Part shown: in pieces, positions 1-5,828 of the stretch
Numbering within the stretch: the stretch's first letter is position 1
Layout of the letters: each line of letters begins with the position of its first letter
DNA from: Burkholderiales bacterium
GTDB lineage: Bacteria > Pseudomonadota > Gammaproteobacteria > Burkholderiales > Burkholderiaceae_C
Assembly (NCBI GenBank): GCA_011391855.1
Contig: JAABPT010000077.1
Coordinates: forward strand, 1 to 6,761
DNA length: 6,761 nt
Direction of reading: 5' to 3'
Program-made: the position numbers and the translations under genes
The notes under the pieces: model-generated
The model's input: only the letters and a program-made list of their open reading frames with translations
What the model was told of the DNA's origin: nothing
Databases searched by the model: none

Positions 1-52
1 CCATGGCCGCTTCGACCGCGCGTTCGGTGCTTGCAGGTGCGTGCGGGGACAT
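1..52 (-). CDS. possible N-terminus of a divergent gene, partial
   Basis: The minus strand reads an open frame from an ATG at 52-50 to the window edge, giving MSPHAPASTERAVEAAM. The composition is plausible for a protein N-terminus. A GGAG lies about ten bases upstream of the ATG on the minus strand (in the 60s), a tolerable but not ideal ribosome-binding site. If real, the gene is divergent from the hydrogenase operon and would share the region that carries the palindrome at 144-157. The product is not recognisable from 17 residues. In this GC-rich DNA short open frames are common, and the plus-strand frames here are also open to the window edge, so this could be chance. Confidence 0.25.
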   Translation of the reverse strand, partial: MSPHAPASTERAVEAAM

Positions 53-143
53 GGCGAACTCGCTCCGCCAGGAGCGGCAGCAGCCGGCGGCCGCGCGCCG
101 CTCCAGTCACTGTTGAGGGTGCGGCACCGCAGGCCAGCAATCC

Positions 144-157
144 TTGACGGGGATCAA
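144..157. promoter_or_regulatory. FNR/ANR/FixK-type binding site upstream of hoxK
   Basis: The sequence TTGACGGGGATCAA matches the CRP/FNR-family palindrome TTGAT-N4-ATCAA at nine of ten defined positions, with a complete TTGA-N6-TCAA core. Its centre is at 150.5, about 114 bases before the hoxK start. If FNR acts from the usual class II position (about -41.5), transcription would begin near 192, leaving a leader of roughly 73 bases. The -10 region there (about 180-186, CAATAC and neighbours) is a poor match to TATAAT, so the exact start is uncertain. Known precedents include FixK2 control of hup genes in Bradyrhizobium and FnrN control of hyp genes in Rhizobium. Which family member acts here is not determined by the sequence. 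Confidence 0.65.
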
Positions 158-251
158 CCCGTGGCGCGGAACAAAGTTCCCAATACAGCCTGTCGATGGA
201 AGTGGGCGAGAAACTGTGGCACCCGCGCGTCCATGCTGGCGCGCTTCAAGC

Positions 252-256
252 AGGAG
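252..256 (+). promoter_or_regulatory. ribosome binding site of hoxK
   Basis: AGGAG sits eight bases before the ATG at 265. This supports 265 as the start rather than the in-frame ATG at 196, which has no comparable site. Confidence 0.75.
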
Positions 257-264
257 CTGACAAT

Positions 265-1365
265 ATGTTCGAGACCTATTACGACTTGATGCGCCGGCAA
301 GGGATTTCCCGCCGCAGCTTCGTCAAGTTCTGCAGCCTCACCGCGGCCTCGCTCGGGCTCGGCGAAGCGGGCGCGCAGCAGATCGCCACCGCGATGCAGA
401 TCAAGCCGCGCACCCCGGTGATCTGGCTCCACGGTCTGGAATGCACCTGCTGCAGCGAGTCGTTCATCCGCTCCTCGCACCCGCTGGCCAAGGACGTGGT
501 GCTGTCGATGATCTCGCTGGACTACAGCGACACGCTGATGGCCGCCGCCGGACACCAGGCCGAGGCGGCGCTGGAAGAGACCATCGCCAAATACAAGGGC
601 AACTACATCCTGGCCGTGGAAGGCAACCCGCCGCTGGCCGACGACGGCATCTACTGCATCCCCGGCGGCAAGCCCTTCGTGGAAAAACTGCGCCACGCGG
701 CCAAGGACGCCAAGGCCATCATCTCCTGGGGTTCGTGCGCTTCGTGGGGCTGCGTGCAGGCCGCCAAGCCGAACCCGACGCAGGCCACACCGGTGCACAA
801 GGTCATCACCGACAAACCCATCATCAAGGTGCCCGGCTGCCCGCCCATTGCCGAGGTGATGACCGGCATCGTGACCTACATCCTCACCTTCGACCGCCTG
901 CCCGACATGGACGCGCAAGGCCGGCCGAAGATGTTCTACAGCCAGCGCGTGCACGACAAGTGCTACCGCCGGCCGCACTTCGACGCCGGGCAGTTTGTCG
1001 AGCATTTCGACGACGCCGGGGCGCGCCAGGGCTACTGCCTCTACAAGATGGGCTGCAAGGGCCCCACCACCTACAACGCCTGCTCGGCCACGCGCTGGAA
1101 CGAAGGCCTGTCGTTCCCCATCCAGGCCGGCCACGGCTGCATCGGCTGCAGCGAAGACGACTTCTGGGACAAGGGCGGCTTTTACAACCACCTCACGTCG
1201 GTGCAGATTCCGGGGCTGGGCGGCGCCGAGGGCACGGCCGACAAGATCGGCCTCACCGCCGCCATCGGCGCCGGTGCCGCCATCGCCGCGCACGCTGCCG
1301 TCACCGCCATCAAGCAGGCGCGCAGCAGGAACGCCAACGACCAGATCAGCACGGTGGAGAGGTAG
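265..1365 (+). CDS. hoxK: [NiFe] hydrogenase small subunit, O2-tolerant group 1d, Tat-exported
   Basis: This is the electron-transfer subunit of a periplasm-facing uptake hydrogenase (also called hupS or hyaA). It carries electrons from the Ni-Fe site in HoxG to cytochrome b. The 366-residue precursor starts MFETYYDLMRRQGISRRSF, very like HoxK. It has a Tat signal (RRSFVK, residues 16-21) with likely cleavage after ATA at residue 43. Numbered from mature residue 1, the proximal-cluster cysteines fall at 17, 19, 20, 115, 120 and 149 (precursor 60, 62, 63, 158, 163, 192), with Glu76 present (precursor 119). This is the full set for the O2-tolerant [4Fe-3S] cluster. Distal-cluster ligands are His187, Cys190, Cys215 and Cys221. 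Medial [3Fe-4S] ligands are Cys230, Cys249 and Cys252. A hydrophobic Ala-rich helix at about 328-350 is the C-terminal membrane anchor. The start at 265 is chosen by homology to HoxK and the AGGAG site. Only 3 bases separate the stop from hoxG. Confidence 0.97.
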   Translation: MFETYYDLMRRQGISRRSFVKFCSLTAASLGLGEAGAQQIATAMQIKPRTPVIWLHGLECTCCSESFIRSSHPLAKDVVLSMISLDYSDTLMAAAGHQAEAALEETIAKYKGNYILAVEGNPPLADDGIYCIPGGKPFVEKLRHAAKDAKAIISWGSCASWGCVQAAKPNPTQATPVHKVITDKPIIKVPGCPPIAEVMTGIVTYILTFDRLPDMDAQGRPKMFYSQRVHDKCYRRPHFDAGQFVEHFDDAGARQGYCLYKMGCKGPTTYNACSATRWNEGLSFPIQAGHGCIGCSEDDFWDKGGFYNHLTSVQIPGLGGAEGTADKIGLTAAIGAGAAIAAHAAVTAIKQARSRNANDQISTVER

Positions 1366-1368
1366 ATC

Positions 1369-3159
1369 ATGTCCGTCATCGAGACCCAAGGCTTCAAGCT
1401 CGACAACAGCGGCAAGCGCATCGTCGTCGACCCCATCACCCGCATCGAGGGCCACCTGCGCATCGAGGTCAACGTCGACGACAAGAACGTGATCCGCAAT
1501 GCCGTTTCCACGGGCACCATGTGGCGCGGGCTGGAGGTCATCCTGAAGGGCCGCGACCCGCGCGATGCGTGGGCCTTCGTGGAGCGCATCTGCGGCGTGT
1601 GCACGGGCACGCACGCGCTGGCTTCCGTGCGGTCGGTGGAAGATGCGCTGGGGATCCAGATCCCCAAGAACGCCAACATCATCCGCAACCTGATGCATGC
1701 CACGCTGTACGCGCATGACCACTTGGTGCACTTCTACCACCTGCATGCGCTGGACTGGGTGGACGTGGTCTCGTCGCTGAAGGCCGACCCGAAGAAGACG
1801 AGCGAGCTGCAGCAGAGCATCTCGCCGTGGCCGAATTCTTCCCCCGGTTATTTCCGCGAAGTACAGAGCCGGCTGAAGAAATTCGTCGAAAGCGGCCAAC
1901 TCGGCATCTTCGCCAACGGCTACTGGGGCAGTGCGGCCTACAAGCTGCCGCCCGAGGCCAACCTGATGGCCACCGCGCACTATCTGGAGGCGCTGGACTT
2001 CCAGAAGGACATCGTCAAGATCCAGACCATCTTCGGCGGCAAGAACCCGCACCCGAACTGGCTGGTGGGCGGCGTGCCTTGTTCGCTGAATGTCGACGGC
2101 ACCGGTGCCGTGGGCGCCATCAACATGTTCTACCTGAACATGGTGAGCAACATCATCAACCGCACCATCGAATTCATCGACCAGGTCTATGTGCCCGACC
2201 TGCTGGCCATCGCATCGTTCTACAAGGACTGGGCGCAGTGGGGCGGCGGGCTGGCCAGCACCAACGTCATGGCCTACGGCGAGTTCCCGGACATTCCGAA
2301 CGACTACTCCAACAAGAGCCTGCTGCTGCCTTCGGGCGTGATCATCGGCGGCAACCTCAAGGAGGTGATGGACGTCGACCTGAAGGCCGCCGACCAAGTG
2401 CAGGAATGGGTCACCCACAGCTGGTACAAGCAGGGCGACGAGACCAAGGGCCTGCACCCCTTCGACGGCGTCACCGAGCCGAATTTCGACATCGGCAAGG
2501 CCAAAGGCACGCGGCTGGCGGTGGAGAATTTCGACGAGTCTTCCAAGTACTCGTGGATCAAGTCGCCGCGCTGGAAGGGCCACCCGGTCGAGGTGGGGCC
2601 GCTGGCGCGCTACATCGTGGGCTATGCCCGCGGCCGCGAGGACATCAAGGCCCAAGTCGACATGGTGCTGAAGACGCTGGACGTGCCCATCACCGCCCTC
2701 TTCTCCACCCTGGGCCGCACCGCGGCACGGGGCCTGGAAGCGTCGTGGGCGGCGCACAAGATGAAATATTTCTACGACCAGCTCATCGCCAATATCAAGG
2801 CCGGCGACCTGAACACGGCCAATATCGACAAGTGGGAACCGAGCAGTTGGCCGGCCGAGGCCAAGGGCGTGGCGCCCAGCGAAGCCCCGCGCGGCGCGCT
2901 GGCGCACTGGGTGAAGATCAAGAACACCCGCATCGACAGCTACCAGTGCGTGGTGCCCACCACCTGGAACGCGGGCCCGCGCGACGCCAAGGGTCAGATC
3001 GGCCCCTACGAGGCCTCGCTGCTGGACACGCCCATGGTCAACCCAGAGCAGCCGCTGGAGATCCTGCGCACCATCCACAGCTTCGACCCCTGCCTGGCCT
3101 GTGCGACGCACGTCATGTCGCCCGAAGGCAAGGAGCTCGTATCGGTGAAGGTGCGCTGA
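1369..3159 (+). CDS. hoxG: [NiFe] hydrogenase large (catalytic) subunit
   Basis: This subunit holds the Ni-Fe(CN)2CO site that splits H2; it folds with HoxK before Tat export (synonyms hupL, hyaB). The protein is 596 residues, close to E. coli HyaB and about 20 shorter than R. eutropha HoxG as I recall it. The N-terminal ligand motif RICGVC supplies Cys75 and Cys78. The C-terminal DPCLACATH supplies Cys575 and Cys578. The last 15 residues after His581 (from VMSPEG) should be removed by a HoxM/HyaD-type endoprotease after nickel insertion. The active-site canopy residues are kept: Glu27 in RIEGH, Asp117, Pro507-Arg508 in PRGAL, and Asp573. Each is one position lower than in E. coli Hyd-1. Residue 81 is Thr, where R. 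eutropha HoxG has Cys. A GGAGAGG at 1356-1362, overlapping the end of hoxK, serves the ATG at 1369 and suggests coupled translation. No maturation protease gene is in the window. Confidence 0.97.
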   Translation: MSVIETQGFKLDNSGKRIVVDPITRIEGHLRIEVNVDDKNVIRNAVSTGTMWRGLEVILKGRDPRDAWAFVERICGVCTGTHALASVRSVEDALGIQIPKNANIIRNLMHATLYAHDHLVHFYHLHALDWVDVVSSLKADPKKTSELQQSISPWPNSSPGYFREVQSRLKKFVESGQLGIFANGYWGSAAYKLPPEANLMATAHYLEALDFQKDIVKIQTIFGGKNPHPNWLVGGVPCSLNVDGTGAVGAINMFYLNMVSNIINRTIEFIDQVYVPDLLAIASFYKDWAQWGGGLASTNVMAYGEFPDIPNDYSNKSLLLPSGVIIGGNLKEVMDVDLKAADQVQEWVTHSWYKQGDETKGLHPFDGVTEPNFDIGKAKGTRLAVENFDESSKYSWIKSPRWKGHPVEVGPLARYIVGYARGREDIKAQVDMVLKTLDVPITALFSTLGRTAARGLEASWAAHKMKYFYDQLIANIKAGDLNTANIDKWEPSSWPAEAKGVAPSEAPRGALAHWVKIKNTRIDSYQCVVPTTWNAGPRDAKGQIGPYEASLLDTPMVNPEQPLEILRTIHSFDPCLACATHVMSPEGKELVSVKVR

Positions 3160-3170
3160 AGGCGCCCCGA

Positions 3171-3175
3171 AGGAG
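3171..3175 (+). promoter_or_regulatory. ribosome binding site of hoxZ
   Basis: AGGAG lies six bases before the ATG at 3182, inside the 22-base gap after hoxG. It fixes the hoxZ start and shows the gene is translated from the hydrogenase transcript. Confidence 0.7.
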
Positions 3176-3181
3176 AAGACG

Positions 3182-3892
3182 ATGCAAGTCGAACGTTGGA
3201 CCGGCAGGGTCATCGGCGGCCCGCTGGAAGATGTGTATGTCTACGCCGCACCGGTACGTCTTTGGCACTGGCTGACGGTCGTGCTGTTCGCAACGCTGGG
3301 CGTCACGGGGTACTTCATCGGCGCCCCGCCGCCGGCCATCGGCGGCGAAGCCACGAACAGCTTCCTGTTCGGCTGGATCCGCACCGTCCACTTCGTGGCC
3401 GCCATGCTCATGATCGTGGCCTTCGTGGTGCGCATCTACTGGGCCTTCGTGGGCAGCGAACATACGCGCCGCATCTTCCTGCCGCCGCTTTGGAGCCCGG
3501 CGTTCTGGCGCGGCCTGTTCGGCGACATCGCCTCCTACAGCTTCCTGCGTAACGACGACGAGCGCTGGGTCGGCCACAACCCGCTGGCGCTTCTGGGCAT
3601 GTTCTTCATGTTCACGCTGGGCATGCTGGTGCTCATCTTCACTGGCCTCGGCCTCTACGCGCAGGCCTCGGGCTGGGGCAGCGGCTGGATGAATGCTTTT
3701 GGCTGGGTGACCGTGCTGCTGGGCACGCCACAGGCGGTGCGCACAGTGCACCACTTCGCCATGTGGTACGTGGTCCTCTTCGCCATGGTCCACATGTATA
3801 TGGCCTTCCGGCAGGACATCGTCGGCCGCAGCACGATCATCAGCACCATGGTCAACGGCATCCGCATGTTCAAGGGCGAACCGAGGCGCTGA
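3182..3892 (+). CDS. hoxZ: Ni/Fe-hydrogenase di-heme cytochrome b subunit
   Basis: This integral membrane cytochrome b anchors the HoxK-HoxG dimer and passes its electrons to the quinone pool (synonyms hyaC, cybH). The 236-residue length matches the family (about 235-245). Four hydrophobic helices are visible, at roughly residues 27-47, 66-88, 136-156 and 187-209. Histidines suited to ligate two b hemes lie in or next to them: His29 (RLWHW), His70 (RTVHF), His190/His191 (VHHFAMW) and His204 (MVHMYMAF). The spacing of the last pair is typical of the HyaC/HoxZ family. The N-terminal VYVYAAPVRLWHW is the usual family start. It is the last recognisable hydrogenase gene here. In R. eutropha, hoxM and further maturation genes follow hoxZ, but in this window an unrelated regulator-like gene follows after 24 bases. 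Confidence 0.96.
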   Translation: MQVERWTGRVIGGPLEDVYVYAAPVRLWHWLTVVLFATLGVTGYFIGAPPPAIGGEATNSFLFGWIRTVHFVAAMLMIVAFVVRIYWAFVGSEHTRRIFLPPLWSPAFWRGLFGDIASYSFLRNDDERWVGHNPLALLGMFFMFTLGMLVLIFTGLGLYAQASGWGSGWMNAFGWVTVLLGTPQAVRTVHHFAMWYVVLFAMVHMYMAFRQDIVGRSTIISTMVNGIRMFKGEPRR

Positions 3893-3916
3893 ACGGAAGT
3901 TTCCTGGACCAGGACG

Positions 3917-4303
3917 ATGGCGACGCGACCACGCCTTGCGGCAGCGGGTCCGATCTGCAGCCCGGCGCACCACGGCCGACCGGCCCACCTGTTTTGGCCG
4001 GCGCGGCGCCCGCCGCACCCGGGCGAGTTCCTGCACACGCGCTACCTGCTGCCGCTGGGTATCAGCCAGACCCACCTGGCGGCCACGCTGGGCATCTCGC
4101 GGCGGCGCGTCAACGAGCTGATCAACGGCCGGCGTGCCATCACCGCCGACACCGCCTTGCGCCTGTCTGCCTACTTCGGCAATGAAGCTGCGTTCTGGAT
4201 GCAACTGCAGCTGGCCTGGGACATGCACGCTGCCTTTCAGCAGGCAGGGGTGCGCGGTGCGCATGCGCGGGGTGCCACAGTGCAGCGGCGGGCGCCAGCC
4301 TGA
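3917..4303 (+). CDS. orphan HigA-family (XRE/HTH) antitoxin-like protein
   Basis: Residues about 32-105 match the HigA antitoxin family: an opening RPPHPGEFL, a helix-turn-helix at about 49-70 (GISQTHLAATLGISRRRVNELINGR split across two helices), then ITADTALRLSAYFG and FWMQLQLAWDM. Such proteins bind DNA as dimers, and in complete loci also neutralise an RNase toxin, HigB, normally encoded just upstream. There is no room for HigB between the hoxZ stop (3892) and this gene, and none follows, so it is an orphan. The first ~30 residues and the last ~20 are Arg/Ala/Pro-rich and outside the family core. The start is uncertain. An in-frame stop at 3890-3892 excludes an earlier start, the ATG at 3917 has only AGGA two bases upstream, and the only later candidate before the domain is CTG at 3989. 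Translation may depend on coupling to hoxZ. It may act as a plain transcriptional regulator. Confidence 0.8.
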   Translation: MATRPRLAAAGPICSPAHHGRPAHLFWPARRPPHPGEFLHTRYLLPLGISQTHLAATLGISRRRVNELINGRRAITADTALRLSAYFGNEAAFWMQLQLAWDMHAAFQQAGVRGAHARGATVQRRAPA

Positions 4304-4335
4304 GCCGACCCGCCGGCTGTGCCGCAGCGCGCCGC

Positions 4336-5646
4336 TCAGGGCCGGCCGATCGAACTCACCGGCACCCGCGCTTCCTCGTTCCAGACCTCGAGTTCGGCGC
4401 GGACATGCTCGCGCATCTGCTCGCGCACGCCGTTCACGGCATTGAAGAACTCGGCCATCATCAGCACCCAGCAGTACATGCCCAGCCGCGTGAGACGGAT
4501 CGCGTCGCGGTCGTGCCGCGTCGCCCCGACCAGACGCATCGCCGCCAGTTCAGGCGCCATGCGCAGCGCGAAGGCGCGCCCATAGCGCTTGCGGACGTGA
4601 TCGTGGCGCAATTCGCCGCCGAACAGACGCACCAGGAAGTCGTAGCGCATGCGCTCCTTCAGGCCGAGCGTGCGGCGCTGCGTGATGCCGCTCTGGCCGC
4701 CTTCGACGCGGCGGCAGTAGTGGTTGAGCGAGAACGTCGTGGAATACATCGAACCACCGACATAGCTGAAGGCGCCGCTGCCGATACCGACATAGTCGTC
4801 CTGGTCGATGATGTATTCGTCGAACATCCCCTCGCTGCGCGAGAAGCACCAGGCCGAGGCCGGGCGATAGGTCGGCAGCAGTCGGTCCAGGATGCGCTCG
4901 TACATCGGGTGGCGCAGCCGCGGATCGCTGAGGCCCATGCTCTTTTCCATCGCGTGCCGCGCCGTCGGGGCCGTCATCAGAGGGTAGAAGGAGACCTGGT
5001 CGACACCCAGCGCCAGCAATTCGGTCAGATCGTGGTCGAGCATGGCCAGGGTCTGGCCCGGCAGGTTGAAGATCATGTCGACGTTGAGGGTCGGAAAGAT
5101 GCCGCGCGCCACGTCCAGCCGCTCGCGGATCTGGGTCGCGCTGCCGAATTTCACCAGCCGGTCCATGCCGGCGAGCAGCCCGTCGTCGAAGCTCTGCACG
5201 CCCACCGACAGCCGCGTCACGCCGGCGGCGCGGTAGCGCTGCAGAACACCCGGCTGCAGGTGGTTCGGATTCGTCTCGATCGAGATCGACCGCACCGGGG
5301 ACGACGCCCGCACGAGGTCGAGCGTGGCGATCAATTCGTCGGCGTCCACGGTCGGTGTGCCGCCGCCCACGTAGACATCGCCGAAGCGAAACCCCGCCGC
5401 GTGGTACAGGCCGATCTCGCGGCGCACGGCGTCGAAATAGCGCCGGGTCTTCGGCTCGTTGTAGCGGACGCGGTGGAACGAACAGAACGGGCACAGCACT
5501 TCGCAGAAGGGCACGTGCACGTACAACTGGCAGGGCAGTGCCGGCGCGTCGGGCATCACCTCGGCCGCGTCGTCCTCCGCAAAGCGCATGGCGGCGGCGT
5601 ATTCATGCCGCAGTGCAGCAAGAAACGGGCGTTCGAACCATGGCAT
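4336..5646 (-). CDS. HemN-superfamily radical SAM protein (coproporphyrinogen III oxidase-like)
   Basis: This 436-residue protein belongs to the radical SAM group that includes HemN, HemW and ChuW/HutW. Visible features, in order, are YVHVPFC with the CxxxCxxC cluster motif (Cys48, Cys52, Cys55; CEVLCPFC), GGGTPT at 94-99, ETNPNHL at about 124-130, SVGVQSFD at about 147-154, and GIGSGAFSYVGG at about 287-298. The C-terminal third has the helical layout of HemN-like proteins. The cluster motif would bind a [4Fe-4S] that reduces S-adenosylmethionine. True HemN makes protoporphyrinogen IX precursors without oxygen, HemW carries heme, and ChuW/HutW opens heme anaerobically. The sequence does not settle which role applies. 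The motif ends CSFHR rather than the CDFNS typical of HemW. The start at 5646 lacks a clear ribosome-binding site. It converges on the HigA-like gene (32-base gap) and is divergent from the Nfn-like gene across an FNR-like box. Confidence 0.88.
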   Translation of the reverse strand: MPWFERPFLAALRHEYAAAMRFAEDDAAEVMPDAPALPCQLYVHVPFCEVLCPFCSFHRVRYNEPKTRRYFDAVRREIGLYHAAGFRFGDVYVGGGTPTVDADELIATLDLVRASSPVRSISIETNPNHLQPGVLQRYRAAGVTRLSVGVQSFDDGLLAGMDRLVKFGSATQIRERLDVARGIFPTLNVDMIFNLPGQTLAMLDHDLTELLALGVDQVSFYPLMTAPTARHAMEKSMGLSDPRLRHPMYERILDRLLPTYRPASAWCFSRSEGMFDEYIIDQDDYVGIGSGAFSYVGGSMYSTTFSLNHYCRRVEGGQSGITQRRTLGLKERMRYDFLVRLFGGELRHDHVRKRYGRAFALRMAPELAAMRLVGATRHDRDAIRLTRLGMYCWVLMMAEFFNAVNGVREQMREHVRAELEVWNEEARVPVSSIGRP

Positions 5647-5828
5647 CGCGGCAGTCTAGACGCTTCGGTTTCCAGGCAGTCCCTGGGTGGCCGCCGGGCC
5701 AGGTGCCTAGGACCCCGGCTATTGATCTAAGTTAAATGCCTGCCCCCGGCTTGCGCCCATCATCGCGCGGCACTGGCGTGACCGGTGCGTGTCCCCGCAC
5801 GATGCTCTGACGCCCTGGAAAACCCGAC
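5647..5828. other. divergent intergenic region
   Basis: These 182 bases separate the starts of the radical SAM gene (minus) and the Nfn-like gene (plus). The AT-rich patch near 5720-5737 stands out in otherwise GC-rich DNA and contains the FNR-like box listed separately. A weak plus-strand -10 candidate, CATCAT at 5758-5763, lies where a class II FNR promoter centred at 5728.5 would put it (start near 5770). On the minus strand TAGACT (complement of 5653-5658) is a 4-of-6 match to TATAAT but sits too close to the radical SAM start to be convincing. No RNA gene or strong terminator hairpin was seen. Confidence 0.6.
5722..5735. promoter_or_regulatory. FNR/ANR-like binding site between divergent genes
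   Basis: TTGATCTAAGTTAA matches TTGAT-N4-ATCAA at eight of ten defined positions. The left half is perfect and the right half is degenerate (GTTAA). The centre is 5728.5, about 82 bases from the radical SAM start and 100 from the Nfn-like start. With a class II position for the plus-strand promoter, CATCAT at 5758-5763 would be the -10. It could serve either gene or both. Control by an oxygen sensor would suit a HemN-like enzyme, since FNR/ANR control of hemN is well known. Confidence 0.5.

Noticed and set aside
1..116. C-terminus of an upstream plus-strand gene ending at the TGA at 114-116
   Set aside because: The frame is open from the edge, but its 37 residues resemble no family I recognise, and all three plus frames are open here because of high GC.
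122..138. Sigma-54 promoter candidate with CGGCAC, and a second TGGCAC at 217
   Set aside because: In both cases the -12 GC is not at the required distance: off by two bases in the first, and absent (CGTC) in the second. The second would also start too close to the gene.
196..264. Earlier ATG at 196 as the start of the hydrogenase small subunit
   Set aside because: It would add 23 residues ahead of a HoxK-like N-terminus and Tat signal. The ATG at 265 has a well-spaced AGGAG and aligns with HoxK.
154..3213. A 1019-residue open frame on the minus strand opposite hoxK, hoxG and the start of hoxZ
   Set aside because: It is a shadow of strongly G/C-ending codons on the coding strand. Its translation is rich in Arg, His, Val, Asp and Gly repeats with no domain pattern, while the plus-strand genes are unmistakable.
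441..3275. Long plus-strand frames at 441-1718 and 1827-3275
   Set aside because: They are out-of-frame shadows of hoxK and hoxG, with low-complexity Arg/His/Gln/Gly-rich translations.
3893..4303. A complete HigBA toxin-antitoxin module
   Set aside because: Only the HigA-like part is present. No RelE/HigB-type frame fits upstream or downstream.
4304..4348. Terminator between the convergent HigA-like and radical SAM genes
   Set aside because: Only short hairpins (GCTG/CAGC around 4314-4327) and a GGCCGGCC palindrome were found, without a T-run. The support is too weak to list.
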